This document shows, piece after piece, positions 41,576-49,603 of a stretch of 64,000 nt of DNA. Made by a program: the position numbers and the translations under genes. The first letter of the stretch is position 1, and the number at the start of each line of letters is the position of its first letter. The stretch lies in assembly GCF_902499335.1 (NCBI RefSeq), contig NZ_CABVQK010000022.1:1-64000 (forward strand), given 5' to 3'. This DNA comes from Burkholderia lata. Its GTDB lineage: Bacteria > Pseudomonadota > Gammaproteobacteria > Burkholderiales > Burkholderiaceae. The notes beneath the pieces are model-generated. The model saw only the letters and a program-made list of their open reading frames with translations. It had not been told where the DNA came from and made no database searches.

Positions 41576-42871
41576 ATGAAGCAGAAGTCGCAGGCGTGGT
41601 TCACGGTGTTCCTGCTGTTCCTGGTGTACGGGATCAACTATCTCGACCGCGTCGCGCTGTCGATCGTCGCGCCGATCGTGCAGACCGATCTCGGCATCGA
41701 CGCCGCGCAGATGGGCCTCGTGTTCAGCACGTTCTTCATCGGCTACGCGCTGTTCAACTTCATCGGCGGGCTCGCGTCCGACCGGCTCGGGCCGAAGCTC
41801 GTGTACGTGCTGTCGGTCGGCCTGTGGTCGGTGTTTTGCGGGATGACCGCGCTCACCGTCGGCTTCGTGAGCCTGCTGATCGTGCGGCTGCTGTTCGGCA
41901 TGGCCGAAGGGCCGCTGTGCTCGGCCGCGAACAAGATGGTCAACAACTGGCTGCCGCGCGACGCCGCCGCGACCGCGATGGGCCTGCTCAGCGCCGGTTC
42001 GCCGCTCGGCGGCGCGATCGCCGGGCCGATAGTCGGCCTGCTGGCCGCGCAGTTCGGCTGGCGGCCGGCGTTCTGGATCGTGTGCGCGATCGGGCTCGCG
42101 TGGGTCGTCGTGTGGATGATGTCGACGTCGGATCGCCCGGCCACGCCGGTCAACGGCGCGCCGCACACGTCCGCGGCAACGCTCGCCGCGTCGACCGCCC
42201 ACATGCCGGCGGCGGCCGACGCCGCGACGCCGGCGCACACGCTGTCGCACTACGTGCGCCAGCCGCGCATCCTCGCGACGGCCGCCGCGTTCTTCAGCTA
42301 CAACTACGTGCTGTTCTTCTTCCTGAGCTGGTTCCCGAGCTACCTCGTGCGGGCGCACCACCTGAACATCAAGGAAATGAGCGTCGCCACCGTCGTGCCC
42401 TGGCTCGTCGGCACGGTCGGTCTCGCCTGCGGCGGCGCGATCTCGGATGCGCTGTACCGGCTCACCGGCAACCTGCTGCTGTCGCGCCGGATCGTGCTCG
42501 TCACCTGCCTGCTCGGCGCCGGCGCGTGCGTGGCCGTCGCGGGCGCCGTGCAGTCGACGCAGGGCGCGGTCGCGCTGATGTCCGTGTCGCTGTTCTTCCT
42601 GTACGTGACGGGCGCGATCTACTGGGCGATCGTGCAGGACGTCGTGCATCCGGCGCGCGTCGGCGGCGTCAGCGGTTTCCTGCATTGCATGGGCAGCCTG
42701 TCGGGCGTGATCGGGCCGGCGGTGACCGGCTTCATCGTCGAGCGCAGCGGCTCGTTCGCGTCCGCGTTCGTGCTGGCCGGCGCGATCGCACTCGCGGGCG
42801 CGGTGCTGGCCGGCTTGTTCGTCCGCAACGCGCGGCCCGCGGGCGTGCTGCGCGAACGCACCGCGCACTGA
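41576..42871 (+). CDS. MFS hexuronate transporter (ExuT/ACS family)
   Basis: 431 residues from the ATG at 41576 with AAGGAGA upstream. ACS-family MFS with YGINYLDRVALSIVAPIVQTDLG in helix 1, GGLASDRLGPKLV in the first loop, and MAEGPLCSAANKMVNNWLPRD. It resembles hexuronate/glucarate carriers. A poorly conserved Ala/Thr-rich cytoplasmic loop lies at about 185-220. It follows the uxuB-like gene, so it likely imports the uronate processed here; it is the second MFS in the cluster. Confidence 0.88.
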   Translation: MKQKSQAWFTVFLLFLVYGINYLDRVALSIVAPIVQTDLGIDAAQMGLVFSTFFIGYALFNFIGGLASDRLGPKLVYVLSVGLWSVFCGMTALTVGFVSLLIVRLLFGMAEGPLCSAANKMVNNWLPRDAAATAMGLLSAGSPLGGAIAGPIVGLLAAQFGWRPAFWIVCAIGLAWVVVWMMSTSDRPATPVNGAPHTSAATLAASTAHMPAAADAATPAHTLSHYVRQPRILATAAAFFSYNYVLFFFLSWFPSYLVRAHHLNIKEMSVATVVPWLVGTVGLACGGAISDALYRLTGNLLLSRRIVLVTCLLGAGACVAVAGAVQSTQGAVALMSVSLFFLYVTGAIYWAIVQDVVHPARVGGVSGFLHCMGSLSGVIGPAVTGFIVERSGSFASAFVLAGAIALAGAVLAGLFVRNARPAGVLRERTAH

Positions 42872-42887
42872 TCGCCCACGGTCGACG

Positions 42888-42928
42888 AAGGCCGCGCGGC
42901 GCCGCATGAGTCGGCGCCTCGCGGCCTT
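42888..42928 (+). terminator. Long hairpin after the MFS gene
   Basis: A 17-bp stem with one mismatch (42888-42904 with 42912-42928, AAGGCCGCG.../...CGCGGCCTT) and a 7-nt loop starts 17 bp after the stop codon. No long T-run follows, but stem length and position make a terminator likely. Confidence 0.7.
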
Positions 42929-43092
42929 GTCGTTTCCGCCAATCATCAGACCCTCGAATATCTCTCATCCGATATCGCGATTTCCGGTATCGATCGCACG
43001 CCTCTAGACTGGCTACGCGATGGCGACGCTCCACCACGGCACGGCACGGCGATGCGGCCCGCCCCCCCACAACAACGATCCGGGAGAATTCA

Positions 43093-43884
43093 ATGTCCGA
43101 CCGGCATGCGCGCCGAGGCGCGCTCAAGACACTCGGCCTCGCGGCCGGCACCGCGCTGCTCGCCGCCGCGCGTCCCGCTCACGCCGCCACGCCTGAAACC
43201 GGCGCGCTGCTGCCCGGCGGCGCCACGCGCCTCGCCGACCTCACGCGCCGCCTCGCGGCCGCACCGAGACGGCGCGACTTCAAGACGGTGCCGATGATCC
43301 TCGACCGCCCCGACCAGTGGGATCACGCGGCGCTCGCCGAAGTGACCGGCTACCGCGGCGGGCCGAAGCAGGTGTGGGACAACACCGAGCTCGGCGGCCC
43401 GTGGCTGAACCTGATGCGCAATTCGCTGAACGCGCAGATCTGGTCGTACCGTCATCCGGATTTCCTCGTCGTATCGGCCACGCACGGTAGCGCGCATCTC
43501 GCGCTGTTCGACCAGGCCGCATGGGACAAGTACGGCCTCGCGAAATTCGCCGGCGCCGCGTTCCCGACCAACACGCTGCTCGATGCGAAGCCCGCGCAAT
43601 CGAAGGGCGCGCAAGACCACGCGTTGCCCGACGGCGCATTCTCGTCGCACGACAACAGCCTCGCCGCGCTGCAGCAGCGCGGCGTCGTGTTCCTGTCGTG
43701 CCACAACGCGATCTGGGAACTCGCGGAACGGCTCGACGGCGCGAACGCGAATCCCGACAAGCTGCCGCTCGATGCGCTCGCGGCCGACCTGACCAACCAC
43801 GTGATCCCGTCGGCGATCGTCACGCCGGGCGCGGTCGGCACGCTGCCCGAGCTGCAGCAGGCCGGCTTCACGTACGCCAAATGA
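43093..43884 (+). CDS. Exported DsrE-like protein, first gene of the sulfur module
   Basis: 263 residues. The N-terminus ARRGALKTLGLAAGTALLAAARPAHAA is a Tat-like signal. The C-terminal half has the DsrE/DsrF flavour: VVFLSCHNAIWELAERL, with a Cys where DsrE proteins carry the sulfur-binding residue, then IPSAIVTPGAVGTLPELQQAGFTYAK, the characteristic end of the fold. Such proteins bind or relay sulfur atoms; a periplasmic version beside TsdA/TsdB-like cytochromes suggests a role in thiosulfate or polysulfide handling. The middle part (40-130) is unfamiliar. The next gene starts 7 bp after the stop. Confidence 0.68.
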   Translation: MSDRHARRGALKTLGLAAGTALLAAARPAHAATPETGALLPGGATRLADLTRRLAAAPRRRDFKTVPMILDRPDQWDHAALAEVTGYRGGPKQVWDNTELGGPWLNLMRNSLNAQIWSYRHPDFLVVSATHGSAHLALFDQAAWDKYGLAKFAGAAFPTNTLLDAKPAQSKGAQDHALPDGAFSSHDNSLAALQQRGVVFLSCHNAIWELAERLDGANANPDKLPLDALAADLTNHVIPSAIVTPGAVGTLPELQQAGFTYAK

Positions 43885-43891
43885 GCCCGCG

Positions 43892-44950
43892 ATGACATCG
43901 ATCCCCATGCAACCGCCATCGCCGCCGCACCGCCGTCGGCGCACGCTGCGCGCCGCGCTGGCCGCGTGGCTGTGCTGCGCATCGGCACTGTCGCTCGCCG
44001 CGCCCGCCGACACCGCCGCAACCCGCTTTCCGCCCTGGCAGGACGGCCGCAACAACGACGCGATGCACCGCGGCCTCGAATTCACGGTGCCTCAGGTCGA
44101 CGTGCTCGCCGATTTCCACGGCGACCTCACCGCGCCGAAGCTGGTGCTGTTCGTCGGCGGCAACTATTTTTTCGCGATGGCGCCGCTCGTCGCGAAGTTC
44201 GAGGAAGACCATCCCGAATACCGCGGCCGCATCTACTGGGAAACGATCCCGCCCGGCCTGCTGGTGAAGCAGATCCAGGCGGGCGGCACGATCACCGTCG
44301 GCAACATGACGTGGACGGTCAAGCCCGATGCGTATTTCGCGGGGCTCGGCAAGATCAACGGGCTGATCGAGGACGGCACGCTCACCGGCCCGGCCGTGCC
44401 GTACGTGACGAACCAGTTGACGATCATGGTGCGCGCGGGCAATCCGAAGCGCATCGCGTCGCTGAACGACCTCGCACGGCCCGACGTGCAGCTTGCGATG
44501 CCCAATCCGGCGTTCGAAGGCGTCGCGCGGCAGATCCGCGCGTCGCTCGTGAAGGCCGGCGGCGACACGCTCGCGCGTACCGTCTACGACGACAAGGTGC
44601 ACGCAGGCACGACCGAGCTCACGCACATCCACCATCGGGAAACCGCACTGTTCCTGATGCAGGGGCGCGCGGACGCGGGCGTGCTGTGGCAATCCGAAGC
44701 GGCATTCCAGGAACAGGTCGGGCATCCGCTGATGCACATCGACATTCCTGCCGAGCAGAATACGACGGCAATCTATGCGGGGGCGATGGTGAAGGACGCG
44801 CCGCATCCGGAAGCCGCACGCACGTGGCTCGCGTTCATCCGGTCGCCGGAAGCGTTCCGGATTTTCCAGCGCTACGGCTTTGGCCGATACGATGCGGCGA
44901 CACCGGCGCAGCACCTCGCGCCGGAGCAGAAGCAGCCCGACGCGGGCTGA
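43892..44950 (+). CDS. Periplasmic substrate-binding protein without its own ABC transporter
   Basis: 352 residues. An Arg-rich signal sequence (to about SLAAPA) is followed by a type II periplasmic binding fold related to molybdate/sulfate-type proteins: LVLFVGGNYFFAMAPLVAKFEEDHPEY, PYVTNQLTIMVRAGNPKRIASLNDLARPDV and AGVLWQSEAAFQEQVGHPLMHIDIP. No permease or ATPase gene is adjacent, so it may act as a sensor, scavenger or carrier for the neighbouring redox proteins. The ligand, perhaps a sulfur oxyanion, is unproven. Confidence 0.75.
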   Translation: MTSIPMQPPSPPHRRRRTLRAALAAWLCCASALSLAAPADTAATRFPPWQDGRNNDAMHRGLEFTVPQVDVLADFHGDLTAPKLVLFVGGNYFFAMAPLVAKFEEDHPEYRGRIYWETIPPGLLVKQIQAGGTITVGNMTWTVKPDAYFAGLGKINGLIEDGTLTGPAVPYVTNQLTIMVRAGNPKRIASLNDLARPDVQLAMPNPAFEGVARQIRASLVKAGGDTLARTVYDDKVHAGTTELTHIHHRETALFLMQGRADAGVLWQSEAAFQEQVGHPLMHIDIPAEQNTTAIYAGAMVKDAPHPEAARTWLAFIRSPEAFRIFQRYGFGRYDAATPAQHLAPEQKQPDAG

Positions 44951-45008
44951 CCGCGGCCGCGCCGGCAGTCCGGCGGCGCGCACGCGACCGACAACAAGGA
45001 GGGGACAC

Positions 45009-45695
45009 GTGAACGATACGGTGGACACATCGCGACGCCGGTTCGCGCCGCTGCTGCTCGCAGCGGCCGCGCTGCTGGCCGGCCAGGCGCACGCGGACGA
45101 CGCCGCGCTCGGCAAGACGATCGCCACACAGGGCACGACGACGGGCGTCGCCGCCTGCATCGGCTGCCACGGCAGCCAGGGCGAAGGCAACGCGGCGGCC
45201 GGCTTCCCGCGCCTCGCGGGCACCCACGCCGCGTATCTGTCCGCGCAGCTTGCCGCGTTCGCGGACGGCAGCCGCCAGAACCCGGTCATGCAGCCGCTCT
45301 CGAAACTGCTGACGCCGCACGAGCGCGATGCGGTATCCGCGTACTTCGCGAGCCTGCCCGCGCCGGCCGGCATCGTCGCCGCCGACGACACGTCGATCGA
45401 CCCGGCGAACACCGGCGCGTGGCTCGCGACGCGCGGACGCTGGTCGCAGGGCCTGCCCGCGTGCGCCCAATGCCATGGCCCCGGCGGCCTCGGCGTGGGC
45501 ACCGCGTTTCCGCCGCTCGCGGGCCAGCCCGCCGCGTACATTGCCGGCCAGCTGAACGGCTGGAAACACGGCACGCGCCCGCCCGGGCCGATGGCGCTGA
45601 TGCCGGCGATCGCCGGCAAGCTGTCCGATGCCGACGTCGACGCGGTGGCCGCCTACTACGCGCGCGGCGGCGCAGCACAAGGAGACAAGCGATGA
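45009..45695 (+). CDS. tsdB: Dihaem c-type cytochrome, TsdB/cytochrome c4-like
   Basis: 228 residues, GTG start with AAGGAGG upstream. Signal peptide (about 1-29), then two haem-binding CxxCH motifs: CIGCH (Cys50/Cys53/His54) and CAQCH (Cys152/Cys155/His156), in two similar halves with GFPRLAG and FPPLAG repeats, as in cytochrome c4. It overlaps the next gene by 4 bp (ATGA). In thiosulfate-oxidising bacteria TsdB is the dihaem electron acceptor of TsdA; that assignment here follows from context. Confidence 0.82.
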   Translation: MNDTVDTSRRRFAPLLLAAAALLAGQAHADDAALGKTIATQGTTTGVAACIGCHGSQGEGNAAAGFPRLAGTHAAYLSAQLAAFADGSRQNPVMQPLSKLLTPHERDAVSAYFASLPAPAGIVAADDTSIDPANTGAWLATRGRWSQGLPACAQCHGPGGLGVGTAFPPLAGQPAAYIAGQLNGWKHGTRPPGPMALMPAIAGKLSDADVDAVAAYYARGGAAQGDKR

Positions 45696-46633
45696 TCGAC
45701 CGCACGACGCTGATCCGCCGCACCCGCGCGGCCCTGCTCGGCGCGGCCTGGATGCCCGCGCTTGCGTTCGCGGCCGCGCCGCAGGATGCACCGGCACCGG
45801 CCGTCGCTTCCGCACCCGCGCCTGTCACAGCGGCGACGGCAGCCAGGCCGTTCGCGCCGCCCGCCGAATCCGCGATACCCGCCGACGAGTTCGGCAAGAC
45901 CGTGAAGCTCGGCGAGCAGATCTTCCTGCACACGCCCGAGTTCGCGGGCAAGTACGTCGGCAACAAGCTGACCTGCGCGAGCTGCCACCTCGACGCAGGC
46001 CGGCGGCCCGATTCGAGCCCGATGTGGGCCGCGTACCTGCTGTATCCGGCGTACCGCAGCAAGAACGGCCACGTGAACACGTTCGCCGAGCGCCTGCAGG
46101 GCTGCTTCCGCTACAGCATGAACGGCAAGGCGCCGCCGGCCGGCGACCCGATCCTCGTCGCGCTCGAGACCTATTCGTACTGGCTCGCGAAAGGCGCGCC
46201 GGTCGGCACGAAGCTGCCGGGGCAGGGTTTCCTGAAACTGCCGCCGCCCGCGCAGAAGGCCGACTATGCACGCGGCGCCGCCGTCTACACGCAGCACTGC
46301 GCGCTGTGCCACGGCGCGGACGGCCAGGGGCAGTCGAGCGGCGGCAAGGCGGTCTTCCCGGCGCTGTGGGGCGCGCGTTCGTTCAACTGGGGCGCGGGGA
46401 TGGGCGACATCCGCAATGCGGCCGGCTTCATCAAGGCCAACATGCCGCTCGGGCTCGGCGGCACGCTGACCGATCAGGAAGCGTGGGACGTCGCGACCTT
46501 CATGGACAGCCACGAACGCCCGCAAGACCCGCGCTTCACGGGCTCGGTGAAGGACACGCGCGCGAAGTTCCACGATTCGCCCGATTCGATGTACGGGCTC
46601 AACGTGAACGGGCGCGTGCTCGGCGCGCCGTGA
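45692..46633 (+). CDS. tsdA: Dihaem c-type cytochrome, thiosulfate dehydrogenase-like (TsdA)
   Basis: 313 residues, ATG overlapping the tsdB-like stop, with AAGGAG upstream. After a signal sequence and a Pro/Ala-rich linker it has CASCH (Cys95/Cys98/His99) within GNKLTCASCHLDAGRR, and CALCH (Cys203/Cys206/His207). The segment FAERLQGCFRYSMNGKAPP carries Cys138, matching the Cys that in known TsdA enzymes is the unusual axial ligand of haem 1. TsdA joins two thiosulfates into tetrathionate in the periplasm (or the reverse). No sox gene is seen in the window. Confidence 0.85.
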   Translation: MIDRTTLIRRTRAALLGAAWMPALAFAAAPQDAPAPAVASAPAPVTAATAARPFAPPAESAIPADEFGKTVKLGEQIFLHTPEFAGKYVGNKLTCASCHLDAGRRPDSSPMWAAYLLYPAYRSKNGHVNTFAERLQGCFRYSMNGKAPPAGDPILVALETYSYWLAKGAPVGTKLPGQGFLKLPPPAQKADYARGAAVYTQHCALCHGADGQGQSSGGKAVFPALWGARSFNWGAGMGDIRNAAGFIKANMPLGLGGTLTDQEAWDVATFMDSHERPQDPRFTGSVKDTRAKFHDSPDSMYGLNVNGRVLGAP

Positions 46634-46639
46634 TGCATG

Positions 46640-46667
46640 CGCCGTGCAGGCCATCCGGCCCGCACGG
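46640..46667. terminator. Hairpin between convergent tsdA and beta-propeller genes
   Basis: GCCGTGC/GCACGGC (46640-46646 with 46661-46667) plus an inner GGCC/GGCC pairing forms a roughly 12-position stem with one mismatch in the 52-bp convergent gap. No T-run, so moderate support. Confidence 0.45.
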
Positions 46668-46685
46668 CCAGCGCTGCCTGCACGT

Positions 46686-48608
46686 TCACGGGTGCCAGCG
46701 ATACACGATCATGCTCGTGCCGTTGTAGTTGTCCTTCGTGATCACGTATTCGCCGGTCGAGCGCAGGTACGCGCGAATCCCGTACATCGAGTCGACGTCG
46801 TTGCCGACGTCCATCGCCGACGTGTTCGAGTTGGTCAGCGTCGTCACGAGCGCGCCTGTGTTGAGATCGAACACGTCGACGTTCGGCACGGTGTGCACGT
46901 AGCCGACGAACAGGTAGTGGCCGGCCGCCGCGATCGATTTCGGGTTCGCGCTCGTCAGGTTGATCACCGGGTTCGGCGCGCTCGTGTTGCCGTTCTTCCA
47001 GCCGTGATAGACCTCGATATGCCCGTTCATCGCGGTCCAGTCCCAGTTGTTCGCGAGGCCCTGCGCGAGGATCATCGTGTCGCTGTCCGCCTGGTAGATG
47101 ATGCGCGTGGTCGGCGCCACGGTGCTCGGCACCGGCGTCGTCACCGGCTTGCCCCATGACGGCTTGCCGGTCGCGTCGAAGCCCGTCATCGGGTAGCGGG
47201 TAATCGCGTTGGAGCCGTTCAGCCCGGCCCACACGTCGCCGTTGCCGTCGATGTCGAAACCGGTCGTGACCTGCAGCGACGTGTTGAACGGCTTGCCCGG
47301 CAGCGAGCCGGCCGGATTCGCGATATAGCCGGTCGCCGGCGTGAAGTAATAGAAATTGAAGTTGCCGGGGTTCTGGCCCGACGCGACGAGAATCCGGTTG
47401 CCGCCCACCGTCACGAGCTGGCCGAAGTGCTGGCCGCGCTGGTAGTCGTTCATGTCGAGGCGCGGGTCCTTCGGATAGGTGAACGGATCGACCGTGTTCG
47501 CGACGAACGTGCCGCCCGCCGAGCCCGTATACACGTTGTTGCCGCTGTAGAAGAACGCGCCGTCGGTGGCCGGGTCGGGCGCGGCGATCGCCTCGAAGTT
47601 CAGCGCCTGCAGCTTCCATTGCAGCGCGCCCGTCGGGCTGTACGAATGCAGGTCGGTGCTGCCGTTGCGCCCGAGATCCCAGCCGCCGCCCCACGCGTTG
47701 TTGAGCACGTACAGGTTGCCGCCCGAATCCTTGCCGATGCCCACCACGCGCGTGAAGCGCTTGTCGCCGACCTGCCCCTTGATGCCCGATGTCGTGTCGA
47801 GATAGCCGCCCCGCACGCCGAACGTGCCGATCTGCTGCGGCAACCCGGCGAAGCTGTAGAGCTTGATGTTCATCTCCGGGCCCTGGTCGCCCACCAGCAA
47901 CTGCCCCGTCGATGCGTCGAAATACAGCGCCGATGGCCGCGCGCCGGCCGCCATCTGGAGCGTGTTCATCAGCGTGCCCGTCGCGCTGTACTGCACGACC
48001 ACACCCGCGCTCATGCGCGCGACCCACAGGTTGCCGGCCGCATCGAGCGCCAGTGCGCCGGGCCCGGTCACGCCGATGTCGCGCTGCCACACGCCGTCGG
48101 TCGTATAGACGCGCACGCGGTTGCCGTAGAAATCGCTCGCGTACAGCAGGTTGCCGGCCGTCGCGAGGCCGGTGATCACGTCCGGGTTCGGGAGGCCCGT
48201 CCACGTGCTGACCGGGATGCGCAGGTCGCGTTTGTTCGTGCTGCGATCGTAGCGGCCCACCGAACCGCTGCCGAAGGTGCGGTTGTAGCCGAGCGCGACG
48301 AACAGCGACGTCGCGTTGCCGGTAATCGCGCCGCCCTGGAATTCGTCGTGGATGCCGATCGTGCCCATCGGCTGGCCGTTCTGGTAGAGCGCGACGCCGC
48401 CCGCGTTCTCGTCCCAGCGCGACGCCGTGTAGATCACGCCCTCGGGCGCGACCCACATCGAGCGCGCGGCATTGCCGACGTGCTGGGCCAGCGTGCCGTA
48501 CGTGTTCGCGAGCCAGTCGGTCGAGTATGGCACCTGCGCGTGACTCGCCGGCGCCAGCACCGCCACGCACATTCCCAGCAATGCCGCCCGAATTTGTTTC
48601 ATTGACAT
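46686..48608 (-). CDS. Secreted NHL/SMP-30-like beta-propeller protein
   Basis: 640 residues from the ATG at 48608 with GGGAG upstream. The signal peptide MSMKQIRAALLGMCVAVLAPASHAQ is clear. The rest is repeated four-stranded blades with NHL-like signatures: GPGALALDAAGNLWVARM, GVGIGKDSGGNLYVLNN-like, TGFDIDGNGDVWAGLNG and AGHYLFVGYVHTVPNVDVFD. No catalytic motif or membrane anchor is seen. Probably a periplasmic or extracellular binding protein or lactonase-like enzyme of unknown ligand. Convergent with tsdA, so it is not in that operon. Confidence 0.8.
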   Translation of the reverse strand: MSMKQIRAALLGMCVAVLAPASHAQVPYSTDWLANTYGTLAQHVGNAARSMWVAPEGVIYTASRWDENAGGVALYQNGQPMGTIGIHDEFQGGAITGNATSLFVALGYNRTFGSGSVGRYDRSTNKRDLRIPVSTWTGLPNPDVITGLATAGNLLYASDFYGNRVRVYTTDGVWQRDIGVTGPGALALDAAGNLWVARMSAGVVVQYSATGTLMNTLQMAAGARPSALYFDASTGQLLVGDQGPEMNIKLYSFAGLPQQIGTFGVRGGYLDTTSGIKGQVGDKRFTRVVGIGKDSGGNLYVLNNAWGGGWDLGRNGSTDLHSYSPTGALQWKLQALNFEAIAAPDPATDGAFFYSGNNVYTGSAGGTFVANTVDPFTYPKDPRLDMNDYQRGQHFGQLVTVGGNRILVASGQNPGNFNFYYFTPATGYIANPAGSLPGKPFNTSLQVTTGFDIDGNGDVWAGLNGSNAITRYPMTGFDATGKPSWGKPVTTPVPSTVAPTTRIIYQADSDTMILAQGLANNWDWTAMNGHIEVYHGWKNGNTSAPNPVINLTSANPKSIAAAGHYLFVGYVHTVPNVDVFDLNTGALVTTLTNSNTSAMDVGNDVDSMYGIRAYLRSTGEYVITKDNYNGTSMIVYRWHP

Positions 48609-49071
48609 GAATAGTGCTCCCGAACGTTCAATTGTCGACACTGTAAATCGCGGCGCATGAAATATTGGTGATTCCGGCTAAAGCGCATTCGCCGTCATCC
48701 CGAATTATTCACTCCGCTCTTTTTTGCCGTCCGGCGCTTTTCCGTCAACGATGGTCAAACCCGTTCACCGTGCCGCAACGGCTTGCCGGCCGCACGGTTT
48801 CGGTGCTTTTCCCCGGCACTTTCTTCCGGGTCGCTCAATACGAATGCGTCATTTTTTCTGAAATGTCCGCATTGCCTTTTTCATTCCCCGGAAATGGGCT
48901 CGATGATTACAAATCGAAATTAAAATGAAAGAGAAAAAATATTATCCGGTGAAATCGCGTCGTCGCGATTCAGCGCAGCGGCATGCGGCGGGAGGAAAGG
49001 AGGGGAAAGCGGGATACGGCGGAGAAACCCCGAACCGCGCGCCGGCCGTGCCGGCACGCGGCCGCGATCGT
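48609..49071. other. AT-richer intergenic region, no gene seen
   Basis: 463 bp upstream of the beta-propeller gene and downstream of the GFA gene, richer in A+T than its flanks. A short AATCGCG/CGCGATT hairpin (48953-48970) precedes an A-rich stretch on the plus strand. Read on the minus strand this could weakly terminate the GFA gene. Confidence 0.45.
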
Positions 49072-49503
49072 TCAGCTCGCGTCGTCGAGCGTCGGGCCGT
49101 CCCAGCCGTCGAGGAATTTCGGCAGCGCGTCGACGACGTCGATCACGCGGTGCCGGTAGAACAGGTGCATCGTCGGCTGCAGGTCGCCGGGCAGCTGCCC
49201 GCCGTGCGCACGCGCGGCCAGGCTGTTCGGCACGACGCGCATGCCGAGCCGGTTGGTGCCGAACACGATCTCGCCGCACGACGCGCAGTACGTGCGCGAC
49301 ATCGACTTCGCCGGATGCGGGAACGTCGCGCTGGCGCCTTCGACGGCAACCTGCTCGGGCGGCCACGCGGTCGCCGACAGCACCGGCGTGCCGTAGAAAT
49401 CGCGGCAGGTCGCGCAATGGCAGTTCGCGCGCGCGGCCGGCTCGCCGCGCAGCGTCACGGTGACGGTTCCGCACAGGCAACTCGCGGAATGCGTTCGGAT
49501 CAT
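49072..49503 (-). CDS. GFA family zinc protein (glutathione-dependent formaldehyde-activating type)
   Basis: 143 residues from the ATG at 49503 with GAGGAG upstream. Zinc cysteines follow the GFA layout: ASCLCG (Cys9, Cys11), NCHCATCRDF (Cys28, Cys30, Cys33) and YCASCGEIVFG. The best-known member, Gfa, binds glutathione and was linked to formaldehyde detoxification; most relatives have unknown substrates. Single gene. Confidence 0.88.
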   Translation of the reverse strand: MIRTHSASCLCGTVTVTLRGEPAARANCHCATCRDFYGTPVLSATAWPPEQVAVEGASATFPHPAKSMSRTYCASCGEIVFGTNRLGMRVVPNSLAARAHGGQLPGDLQPTMHLFYRHRVIDVVDALPKFLDGWDGPTLDDAS

Positions 49504-49603
49504 GTCGTCTCCTCGAAGAAAGGAGGCGACAGTATAGGAGCATGCGGGCAACGCTGCCGGCATCGGCTGCCGGCAACGTTGCGGCCGCAACGATCGCGAT
49601 GCG

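Noticed and set aside
48953..48970. AATCGCG/CGCGATT hairpin as a firm terminator of the GFA gene
   Set aside because: It is about 100 bp past the stop and the T-rich stretch on the minus strand is separated from the stem by roughly 15 bases.
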